In this document: piece by piece, positions 44,685-52,817 of the stretch
Layout of the letters: the number at the start of each line of letters is the position of its first letter
Position numbering within the stretch: position 1 is the stretch's first letter
Source: CAWDMW01 sp963803575
GTDB taxonomy: Bacteria > Pseudomonadota > Alphaproteobacteria > Rickettsiales > UBA998
Assembly: GCA_963803575.1 (NCBI GenBank)
Contig: CAWDMW010000001.1
Location: 434,001 to 498,000, forward strand
DNA length: 64,000 bases
Direction of reading: 5' to 3'
The notes under the pieces: model-generated
The model's input: the letters and a program-made list of their open reading frames with translations, nothing else
What the model was told of the DNA's origin: nothing
The model's database searches: none
Program-made: the position numbers and the translations under genes

Positions 44685-45788
44685 TTAGAGTATCATAGCC
44701 GCCTGTCCAGCTTCCATCATACGTATCGGCGGCACCATATCGCGGATGATGGTTTGTGGTATGGCGTATTCCTGATTGCGTGCGATAATGTCTTTAGTAA
44801 TGTCGGAAGGCGCCAGATGATATGGCAGTTCCAGCGTTACGCTAAGGCGGCTTCGGGGTTGCACTTCTCCGGCTTCGTCCTTTACCTCAATATCCTGCAC
44901 CTGCACATCCGGAAATGGCAAACGCGTAGCTAAGGGTGTAAACTGGCTTTGCTGTAATATTGGTGCCAACACGTTATGATCGCTTAACTGCGCATACAAC
45001 TCTTCGCGCACCTGCTCCGGCCTTGCGGCCAGTGCGTGCAATGTTGGGGATATGTCCGTTAAGGCATCACACATAGCACCTTCACGCACACGATCTGGTA
45101 TATCCGCCAGCGGATTACCACCGTCAAAACTAACCTCAAGCTGCATCTTTTGTGCGTCTGCATGATAGACGAGTTGCGGGTCAGACATGGTAAGCATTTC
45201 CTGCAACGCAACATAAGGCTCCCCCTTTGCATCATGCAATTTCGTCAAATGACGCGCCAGCCCTTCCTGCAATGCGGCTTCCCGCCCCTGTAATTCCTCT
45301 ATAATCTGGGGTGCATAAGTAGCGGACTTTTCATCAAACTGCATAGATAGCACCGCAATACTGCCACCTGCACCACTATGGGTTTGCACCTGCAATGCAT
45401 CTGCCGTATTTTCCAACCCCTGCCATTGCAAAAAACGTTGTTGCTGCTGAGCGTCCATGCCCTCTGCATTCATCACTTCTGCCAATGCAGTACGCACTTC
45501 CTGAGCAGACGCTGTATGCGTCTGGCGGGTAAAGTGGCTGGCAATCGACGGAATTTTCATTAAGCTGGCTTCCAGCTCCTGGATAGCCGCACTCTTGTGT
45601 TGTGGCGCAATCGGATCGCTAGACACACTGATCTGGTACGTTGATACCGTTGCATCTGGCTGCCACGCCGCATCCTTTTCATTCACCACCACAGAATCCG
45701 GTCGCAAAACACTCGCTTCCTGCTGCATCTGATGCAGCAACTCGGTTGAGGCATGATCCATTCTGGCTTGATCGGCTGGATGTGACAT
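44685..45788 (-). CDS. Unknown protein, 367 residues
   Basis: No family recognised. It is hydrophilic and mostly helical, with no signal peptide or membrane helix, and Gln/Glu/Ala-rich in its first half. A strand-rich region with QVQDIEVKDEAGEVQPRSR lies near the C-terminus. It is one of several ORFans here of similar composition (compare 25237-25839). Confidence 0.6.
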   Translation of the reverse strand: MSHPADQARMDHASTELLHQMQQEASVLRPDSVVVNEKDAAWQPDATVSTYQISVSSDPIAPQHKSAAIQELEASLMKIPSIASHFTRQTHTASAQEVRTALAEVMNAEGMDAQQQQRFLQWQGLENTADALQVQTHSGAGGSIAVLSMQFDEKSATYAPQIIEELQGREAALQEGLARHLTKLHDAKGEPYVALQEMLTMSDPQLVYHADAQKMQLEVSFDGGNPLADIPDRVREGAMCDALTDISPTLHALAARPEQVREELYAQLSDHNVLAPILQQSQFTPLATRLPFPDVQVQDIEVKDEAGEVQPRSRLSVTLELPYHLAPSDITKDIIARNQEYAIPQTIIRDMVPPIRMMEAGQAAMIL

Positions 45789-45913
45789 AAATTATACCAA
45801 TGTAAATATAGACGATACTATAACTTATAGTCTCAACTAACACAACATAATGATTAAAAACACCTATTCTAAACTAGCAGTATTTCGAACCCTGAAGAGT
45901 AACAAGATTGTTC

Positions 45914-46693
45914 CTATTTTTTAGGTTCTATTGGTAGTTTCTCACAGTAAAGAAGCGCAACATTCTTAGGTCTTGTTTCATCTGCATATCTAGGATTTCC
46001 ATGTTCATGAGTGATGGGCTTCATAACACGAAAAGTTTTTCGGTTTGTATAAGCCGCTCTTGCTGATCGCCCAAGCTTACCTCCCCCCTGTGAGCTGTCT
46101 TCCAAACCGGGGGAACCGCCTGCATCCATCTCATGGCGATGCCCCTGAAACGCATCCGCTTGCAGCGAACCAGAACTTCTTTGTCCATCGGTGTCAATAT
46201 ATTCACCTGATTTATCAATTCCTCTGACAAACCGTCCATATGCAGGCGAAAACTCTACCCATCCTAGTGGACACGTCTCTTTGTTAAACGCCAATACTGC
46301 ACTTTCAGGAATTAATCCTAATATAGGGTCATTATCCACATTCTGCCTAAAGTTTGTCAGTGCAAGATTTAACTTATCAAGTTGAACAGTGTCAATGTTA
46401 CCTTCACCATCAAGCAGACTACTCTTTATATCTTTTAATCCATCAGTTATTTTCTTTAAATCTTGCTTCTGCTCTATCACTACGTCTTTAAGATCAACGA
46501 CCTCTTCGCTCATCTCTGTCAATTCATTTTTCTGTGTTTTTATATTTATAGCATTTTCAACAAGCGAGTCCATTTGTGATTCGGAAAACTCAACCACCGA
46601 AAACACAGCGACAGCACTAACCAATACCCCAGCAACTAAACCTATCGTTCCTTTTCCAACGTCTCTTATCAGGTCGGCCGTTACTTTATCCAT
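45914..46693 (-). CDS. Membrane-anchored coiled coil with a tail-collar-like C-terminal domain
   Basis: A 259-residue protein: one N-terminal membrane helix (TIGLVAGVLVSAVAVFSVV), a coiled-coil stalk (about residues 45-115), then a C-terminal domain with AVLAFNKETCPLGWVEF, GRFVRGID, SSGSLQADAFQGHRHEM and a final VALLYCEKL. This order (GxIxxF, CPxGW, GRFxRG, LQxDxxxxHxH) is that of phage tail-fibre and collar-type C-terminal domains. No phage genes are nearby. The function is unknown; a surface or periplasmic adhesion role is an inference. Confidence 0.6.
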   Translation of the reverse strand: MDKVTADLIRDVGKGTIGLVAGVLVSAVAVFSVVEFSESQMDSLVENAINIKTQKNELTEMSEEVVDLKDVVIEQKQDLKKITDGLKDIKSSLLDGEGNIDTVQLDKLNLALTNFRQNVDNDPILGLIPESAVLAFNKETCPLGWVEFSPAYGRFVRGIDKSGEYIDTDGQRSSGSLQADAFQGHRHEMDAGGSPGLEDSSQGGGKLGRSARAAYTNRKTFRVMKPITHEHGNPRYADETRPKNVALLYCEKLPIEPKK

Positions 46694-46773
46694 CTATAGA
46701 ACCATATTTTAGAAATGCTTGTATGGCAAACAACGAACCATCTAATCCTTACGATGTCAAGATTTTATCTTAA

Positions 46774-48078
46774 CTACCCCCGCACCGCATAATCGCTATC
46801 CACGACATACTTATAGGTAGTGAGTTGCTGACATCCTACAGGTCCCCTTGCATGTAAGCGGCCAGTAGAGATGCCTATTTCTGCGCCCATGCCAAACTCG
46901 CCACCATCAGCAAACTGGGTGGAGGTGTTATGCATGACAATGGCGCTGTCCACCTGCTGTTGAAACGCTTGTGCTGTCTCTACCTCCTCTGCCATAATCG
47001 CATCCGTGTGATGCGAGCTGTAATGATTTACATGGGTAATGGCTTCTTCCAGCGTATCAACGGTTTTCACCGATACTATGCGATCCAGATATTCCTCTCC
47101 CCAGTCATCCTCATGCGCTGCTGAAATGCGGCTATCTGCCTGCATGGCACGCGCATCACCACGCACATCTACGTCTTCCAACACGTCCAGGATGGCTGGT
47201 AATGCCACGTCTGCAATCGAAGCATCAATTACCAGTGATTCGGTCGCACCACAAATGCCGGTACGCCTGAGCTTAGCATTGCGTATCACCTGCGCCGCTT
47301 TCTCAATGTTTGCAGAATGATGTACATAAATATGACAGTTTCCATCCAGATGCTGAATGGTTGGAATGCGGCTGTCACGTGCAATACGCTCGGTTAATCC
47401 TTTGCCACCACGCGGTACAATCACATCCACATATTCCGTCATTTGCAGCAATTCCCCAACAGCGGCTCGATCCCGCGTAGGAATCAGTTGAACCGCTTGT
47501 GCGGGCAACCCTGCTGCTTCCAGCCCTGCATGAAGACATGCGACAATAGCACCGGAAGAATGTAAACTCTCCGATCCCCCACGCAAAATAGCAGCATTAC
47601 CAGACTTGATACACAAACCACCTGCATCTGCAGTCACGTTAGGACGAGATTCATAGATTATGCCAATAACGCCCAGTGGCACCGTTACCTTACGAATATG
47701 AAGGCCGTTAGGTTGCTCACTTGCTTCCAGCTCACGCCCCACAGGATCAGGAAACGTGGCAATCGCTCGCAGCCCCTTTGCCATGCCGCTAATGCGCCCC
47801 TCATCCAGCATCAACCGATCCAGCATTGCCTCAGATAAACCCTTCTCGCGACCAAACACCATATCTTTGGCGTTTGCCTGCATAATAGCGTCTTGCTGCG
47901 CTTCCAACGCATCTGCCGCCGCATGTAATGCCTTATTCTTTGCTGCATCTGTTGCAATCGCAAGCGTGCGATAGGCAGCTTTTGCGTCTTTGCCCATGCG
48001 CTGCATTAAGGCAGCTATGTCGTCAGTGTTATGTGTAGAGGGGGTGGTGTGTAATGCGTAATTCATGCTTGGCATCAT
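46774..48078 (-). CDS. proA: Gamma-glutamyl phosphate reductase
   Basis: A 434-residue aldehyde dehydrogenase family enzyme that reduces glutamyl phosphate in proline synthesis. Segments KVTVPLGVIGIIYESRPNVTADAG, IPRGGKGLTE, LDGNCHIYVH and the active-site Cys in RRTGICGATESLV are present. The start may be 48078, 48075 or 48066. It is divergent from rsmE. proB is not adjacent. Confidence 0.95.
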   Translation of the reverse strand: MMPSMNYALHTTPSTHNTDDIAALMQRMGKDAKAAYRTLAIATDAAKNKALHAAADALEAQQDAIMQANAKDMVFGREKGLSEAMLDRLMLDEGRISGMAKGLRAIATFPDPVGRELEASEQPNGLHIRKVTVPLGVIGIIYESRPNVTADAGGLCIKSGNAAILRGGSESLHSSGAIVACLHAGLEAAGLPAQAVQLIPTRDRAAVGELLQMTEYVDVIVPRGGKGLTERIARDSRIPTIQHLDGNCHIYVHHSANIEKAAQVIRNAKLRRTGICGATESLVIDASIADVALPAILDVLEDVDVRGDARAMQADSRISAAHEDDWGEEYLDRIVSVKTVDTLEEAITHVNHYSSHHTDAIMAEEVETAQAFQQQVDSAIVMHNTSTQFADGGEFGMGAEIGISTGRLHARGPVGCQQLTTYKYVVDSDYAVRG

Positions 48079-48159
48079 ATCAAAGGTACGACCTATACGT
48101 CTACTTATAATCACCTTTTTACTTGGCGACCTTTCCAGCTATTGATATGCTTCATCGCT

Positions 48160-48909
48160 ATGACAATTCACAGGCTCTATACCACAGAGACATTATCTGC
48201 TGGTCAATCATGCAATACAGGAGACAAGCAGGCGCATTACCTGCAACATGTGCTGCGCTTAAATGTTGGCGACCATGTATTGCTGTTTAATGGTCGTGAT
48301 GGTGAATGGCAGGCGACACTAACCCATTGCTATAAGAAACACGTTACCTTGCAATGCCAGCACCAGACTCAACCACAGTCAAGCAGCCCAGACATCTGGC
48401 TGGTCTTTAGCCCTATTAAGGCAGGACGTATTGACTTTCTGGTACAAAAAGCAACAGAATTAGGGGTGTCTTGCTTAGCACCAGTCAAAACGGAACGCAC
48501 CATTGTTTCACGCGTTAATGAAGACCGCCTAAGAGCCAACGTCATGGAAGCAGCAGAGCAAACCGGCAGGCTGGATGTGCCGGATATTTTGCCTTACCAA
48601 CCATTAGCTAGCTTGCTGGAACAATGGAACCAAGAGCGCCCACTGATTTACGGTGACGAATCCGGCAACGGTTTGCCCGCACCCATATTACTTGACAACA
48701 AAGCCCCACCACTGGCTGTGTTAGTGGGGTGCGAAGGCGGATTCACGGATAAGGAATTCACTTTATTTCACCAATGTAACTTCATGCATCCTTTGTCACT
48801 CGGGCATCGTATTTTGCGAGCCGACACTGCCGCCCTTGCATCTCTTACCTTACTACAACTATATTGTGGTGACTGGTATCCTCCATCCACACCACAGCAA
48901 ACCGCTTAA
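48160..48909 (+). CDS. rsmE: 16S rRNA (uracil1498-N3)-methyltransferase
   Basis: A 249-residue SPOUT-fold methyltransferase. The N-terminal PUA-like part (HYLQHVLRLNVGDHVLLFNG) is followed by the knotted SAM-binding region with LVGCEGGFTDKEF and SLGHRILRADTAALASL. The start MTIHRLYTT at 48160 is preferred over an in-frame ATG/ATA region six codons upstream. It precedes gshA by five bases, a common alphaproteobacterial order. Confidence 0.94.
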   Translation: MTIHRLYTTETLSAGQSCNTGDKQAHYLQHVLRLNVGDHVLLFNGRDGEWQATLTHCYKKHVTLQCQHQTQPQSSSPDIWLVFSPIKAGRIDFLVQKATELGVSCLAPVKTERTIVSRVNEDRLRANVMEAAEQTGRLDVPDILPYQPLASLLEQWNQERPLIYGDESGNGLPAPILLDNKAPPLAVLVGCEGGFTDKEFTLFHQCNFMHPLSLGHRILRADTAALASLTLLQLYCGDWYPPSTPQQTA

Positions 48910-48914
48910 ATCAT

Positions 48915-50144
48915 ATGACACACATCATCACCAGCCTGAATGAACTCTACTCGCAACGCAAGAGCGAGATAGAGGACTGGTTTAAAGCAGCATATCAAAG
49001 TGGTGTGACCCCTATTTACAGCTCCGTCGATATTCGCAATGCCGGTTTTAAGCTGGCACCAGTAGATACGAATCTGTTTCCGGCAGGATTTAACAACGTC
49101 ACTGAAGCAGGCAGAGCGCGTGCAGTTACCGCATTAACGCGCTACCTCTCAGAGTTGCCTGATGCCATCAAACGCATCCTGATTATGGTCGAAAACCATA
49201 CACGCAATAAACCTTACATAGATAATGTCGCTGTCATCCGTAGTATCTGTGAGAAAGCAGGCGTAGAGGTTGCTATCGGGCGTTTTGACCTGCCAGAAGG
49301 CGAAACCTTTGATCTGGAAACAACGCAAGGTGAAATCATCACCGCACACAGCATTAAGCTGGACGGCACCACATTAGTAACCAATCATGGCTTTGTCCCG
49401 GACATGGTATTTGTGAATAACGATTTGAGCGGTGGATGCCCGCCCATTCTGTGCGATGCCAGGCAACCTGTTTTCCCACCTCCCGGTGTGGGGTGGTATC
49501 GTAGGCGCAAAAGCGTGCATTTCACTGCTTACAACCAAGTGGCACGCGAATTTGCCAATGCGTTTTCGCTAGATAGCTGGCTTATTTCCACCACCATTCA
49601 CCATTGTGGCAAGATCAATTTCAAAGAACGCAAAGGGCTGGAATGCGTGGCTATTGGCGTAGATAAAACGATCCACGCCATTCGTCAAAAATACGCAGAA
49701 TACGGCATTGACCGCGAGCCTTACGTGTTCATCAAAGCAGATAGCGGCACCTATGGCATGGGCATTATGACAGCACACAGCAGTGACGACGTGATGGACG
49801 TGAATAAGAAAACCCGCAATAAGATGAATGTCATTAAAGAAGGCATTGCCAATAGCGAAGTCATTATTCAGGAAGGCGTTCCTACCATAGACACGGTTGA
49901 GCATCACGCGGCAGAACCAGTGGTGTATATGATGGGCGGTGATGTCATCAGTACATTTTGGCGTATCAATGAAGGACGAGGAGATGAAGCAAGCCTGAAC
50001 GCATCCGGTATGAAATTTGAATCCTTCAATGAAGAGGCTTTTTCCCATGCAACTGGCATTGGCTTAATTGGACGACTTGCCACGCTAGCTGCGGCCTATG
50101 AGCATTACGAAACCGATTACACAAAAGACATACGGGAAATATAA
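48915..50144 (+). CDS. gshA: Glutamate-cysteine ligase, Acidithiobacillus-type
   Basis: A 409-residue ATP-dependent ligase for the first step of glutathione synthesis. It resembles the ferrooxidans-type GshA family rather than E. coli GshA: VDIRNAGFKLAPVDTNLFPAGFNN near the N-terminus, YVFIKADSGTYGMGIM, and STFWRINEGRGDEASLNASG. It lies between rsmE and gshB, two bases before the latter, which supports the assignment. Confidence 0.93.
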   Translation: MTHIITSLNELYSQRKSEIEDWFKAAYQSGVTPIYSSVDIRNAGFKLAPVDTNLFPAGFNNVTEAGRARAVTALTRYLSELPDAIKRILIMVENHTRNKPYIDNVAVIRSICEKAGVEVAIGRFDLPEGETFDLETTQGEIITAHSIKLDGTTLVTNHGFVPDMVFVNNDLSGGCPPILCDARQPVFPPPGVGWYRRRKSVHFTAYNQVAREFANAFSLDSWLISTTIHHCGKINFKERKGLECVAIGVDKTIHAIRQKYAEYGIDREPYVFIKADSGTYGMGIMTAHSSDDVMDVNKKTRNKMNVIKEGIANSEVIIQEGVPTIDTVEHHAAEPVVYMMGGDVISTFWRINEGRGDEASLNASGMKFESFNEEAFSHATGIGLIGRLATLAAAYEHYETDYTKDIREI

Positions 50145-50146
50145 TC

Positions 50147-51076
50147 ATGAAGATTGCCATACAGATGGATCACCCCTCAGTCCTGAATCCGGCTGGAGAT
50201 TCTACCATTGTACTCATGAAAGAAGCGGTCAAACGTGGATATCGTTTGTATTATTACCATCACACCACCTTATGTTGTCAGGATAATGCCGTGCGTGCTA
50301 CCGTGTATCCGCTAACCCTGACTGGTAAAAACGACCACTGGTATCAGTTAGAAGATGCACAGCCACACACAGCACTCTCTGATATGGATATCATTTTGAT
50401 GCGGCAAGACCCGCCCTTCGATATGAGCTATATCACCACCACGTACCTGCTGGATCGTGTTGGCGGCAAGACACGTGTGATTAACAACCCAACAGCTGTG
50501 CGCTCCCATAGCGAAAAACTGTTACCACTCGATTATGCTGACGCTATGCCAGCAACCCTCATTTCTGCGGATTCGGATGATATTCTGGCGTTCTTGCATC
50601 AACATCACGACATCATCATCAAACCACTTTATGGATGGGGTGGACATGCAGTATTGCGCCTACGCAAAGGAGGTGACAATACACAAACCCTGCTTGAAAT
50701 GATCCGTGAACGTGACAACTTACCACTCATCGCCCAACCGTTTTTACCAGATGTTGTGTATCAGGATATACGGGTAGTCATCATTCACGGCCAGATTGCG
50801 GGTGCCTTCACCCGTACCCCTGCTACCGGAGAAATACGCGCCAATATGCGTGTTGGCGGCATCCCCATCGCTCACACGTTGAATTCGGTACAGCAAGCCA
50901 TTTGTGAACGCATCGCACCAGATATGCAACATAAAGGCTTACATATTGTCGGGCTGGATTTAATCGGAGATAAGTTAACCGAGATTAACGTCACTTCCCC
51001 CACTGGCCTGAAAACACTGGAACTGCTGTACCAAAGCAAACCCGCCACATTATTCTGGAATGCACTACAGCACTAA
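50147..51076 (+). CDS. gshB: Glutathione synthase
   Basis: A 309-residue ATP-grasp ligase that adds glycine to gamma-glutamylcysteine. It has the N-terminal AIQMDHPSVLNPAGDST, the RQDPPFDMSYITTTYLLD motif, IIKPLYGWGGHAVLR, and the C-terminal INVTSPTGLKTLE metal-binding signature. It follows gshA after two bases. Confidence 0.96.
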   Translation: MKIAIQMDHPSVLNPAGDSTIVLMKEAVKRGYRLYYYHHTTLCCQDNAVRATVYPLTLTGKNDHWYQLEDAQPHTALSDMDIILMRQDPPFDMSYITTTYLLDRVGGKTRVINNPTAVRSHSEKLLPLDYADAMPATLISADSDDILAFLHQHHDIIIKPLYGWGGHAVLRLRKGGDNTQTLLEMIRERDNLPLIAQPFLPDVVYQDIRVVIIHGQIAGAFTRTPATGEIRANMRVGGIPIAHTLNSVQQAICERIAPDMQHKGLHIVGLDLIGDKLTEINVTSPTGLKTLELLYQSKPATLFWNALQH

Positions 51077-51151
51077 TTTATACTTGATAAACTATAAAGA
51101 TATTGATATATGTAAGCTATTCTTTAGTTAAGGCCATGCGCCTCAATATTT

Positions 51152-51706
51152 ATGCAGTATATCACTTTTTACGAGTGGGATCAGTTAAACAAAAACCTTC
51201 AACAGCAAGTGCTGTCACTATGGCAACATTGCTTTGGCACCCATCACATTTTCCCTAACATCCTCCTACAGGAGGATATTCGCCGTAAAGCGATCAAGCT
51301 ATTTGAACACGGGCAGATGATTATGGCAGTAGACGATAATACTGTAGCCGGAATTATCATATACTGTGAAACCCTAACTTACCCTAAAATTACATTTAGT
51401 AACTATTTATGGTCTTTTATGGTTTCACCAGCATACCGCGGCCAAGGACTAGGCAAAATTCTTTTGCGAAAAGGTGTTGAAATATCCAGTCCGAAAGAGG
51501 CCATCGGATTGATAACGTGGCACAACCGTATCAATGGTGCCATTGCTCTTTATAATAAGGCAGGGTTTAAAACGACTCATGTCATGACACTACCTAAGTA
51601 TGATCTTTCTGGAACAGAAGGATTGCTTCAATATCGTAGAATGCAAGGTTATAAAGAAGTCATTCTCTATAACCTTGCGCAATCATCCAAACTAAAACAG
51701 GCTTAA
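51152..51706 (+). CDS. GNAT-family acetyltransferase
   Basis: A 184-residue N-acetyltransferase. The CoA-binding motif VSPAYRGQGLGKILLRKG and the terminal NGAIALYNKAGFK strand-helix are typical. The substrate is unknown. It lies 75 bases after gshB in a more AT-rich stretch and ends inside its own terminator. Confidence 0.88.
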   Translation: MQYITFYEWDQLNKNLQQQVLSLWQHCFGTHHIFPNILLQEDIRRKAIKLFEHGQMIMAVDDNTVAGIIIYCETLTYPKITFSNYLWSFMVSPAYRGQGLGKILLRKGVEISSPKEAIGLITWHNRINGAIALYNKAGFKTTHVMTLPKYDLSGTEGLLQYRRMQGYKEVILYNLAQSSKLKQA

Positions 51707-51725
51707 ATTAAGCCTGTTTCTTTTT
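51695..51725 (+). terminator. Rho-independent terminator
   Basis: AAACAGGCTTA and TAAGCCTGTTT pair around the stop region of the acetyltransferase gene, followed by CTTTTTA on the plus strand. The hairpin overlaps the stop codon and touches the end of the converging agmatinase gene. Confidence 0.88.
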
Positions 51726-52644
51726 ATGTCCTCACCGCTTCACCACAAAACTTCATCGACAATATCTTATACGCTAACTTAGCCGCAATAAAGTCGCAGG
51801 AATGCATGCCTTTGATAGGTGCTAACTCATTCACATCTGCTCCCACCACATTACACACTTTCATGGCTTGGGTAATAATCGTCATCGCATCATGCCAAAA
51901 TAATCCCCCTGGCTCTGGCGTACCGGTGGCAGGCATTAAACTGGCATCAAACCCGTCCACATCAAAGGTTAGATAGACAGGCCGCCCTTTCAGATGAGAC
52001 ACAATTTCCGTGACATCCCAACTATCCATATCCTTTGCCCAGTATATATGCACACGATCATGATTCGCGTCGTAAAACGGCACTTCTTGCGCAGAAATAT
52101 TGCGAATACCGCACGATACCAGCGTAATGCCTTTCCCCTGATTCGCCACAGCCTCATCATCCAAACAGCGCCGCAATGCCGATGCGTGACTGTAATGCTC
52201 CCCCAAATACCCGTCACGTAAATCTGCATGAGCATCAAAATGCAATATAGCAAGGTCGTTATGACGCTGTGCAAACGGACGAATGGTTGCCGCGGTAATG
52301 GAATGCTCCCCACCAAATGTCATGGGAAACTTGCCATCACGCAGCACCTGCTCTACCAAACCCTCAAGTTGCTCTAGTGCATCAGGCAAGATGGGGGCAA
52401 TATCAGGCTTGGGCAATGTCACCAGCTTGATGTCATGATAAGGCTCACACCATAACACTTCATCAAACAGTTCCAGTTCCGGTGATGCGTCAATCATCGC
52501 TTGCGGCGCACATGCCGTACCGCTGCCATAACTCACAGATGCTTCCAACCCAAACGGAATAATCACCGTACGTGCTTCTTCGTAAGTTACCGCTTCATGT
52601 GCTGGCAACTTCAGGAATCCTTGCTCACTTGGTACAATCTGCAT
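51724..52644 (-). CDS. speB: Agmatinase-type ureohydrolase
   Basis: A 306-residue manganese enzyme of the arginase/agmatinase family. Metal motifs are GGEHSIT, HFDAHADLRDGY and FDVDGFDASLMPATGTPEPGG. The pattern fits agmatinase, which makes putrescine and urea, better than arginase. No other polyamine gene adjoins it, so the substrate is inferred. Confidence 0.88.
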   Translation of the reverse strand: MQIVPSEQGFLKLPAHEAVTYEEARTVIIPFGLEASVSYGSGTACAPQAMIDASPELELFDEVLWCEPYHDIKLVTLPKPDIAPILPDALEQLEGLVEQVLRDGKFPMTFGGEHSITAATIRPFAQRHNDLAILHFDAHADLRDGYLGEHYSHASALRRCLDDEAVANQGKGITLVSCGIRNISAQEVPFYDANHDRVHIYWAKDMDSWDVTEIVSHLKGRPVYLTFDVDGFDASLMPATGTPEPGGLFWHDAMTIITQAMKVCNVVGADVNELAPIKGMHSCDFIAAKLAYKILSMKFCGEAVRT

Positions 52645-52817
52645 AACGCCTGCTCCACTGTCTCATTTTACCCACTAATCCATAACGCAGCTGCAGCATA
52701 ATGGCAACAGCCAAGCGATAGATAAACGTCTTCTTACATATTCAACTTGCGTCATGTACCCCAAACCACTAATCACTCACGGCAACATTTCACACATTAT
52801 AGACAGGTAACATTGCC

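Noticed and set aside
49569..50048. A 159-codon minus-strand frame
   Set aside because: It is antisense to gshA, with no independent features.
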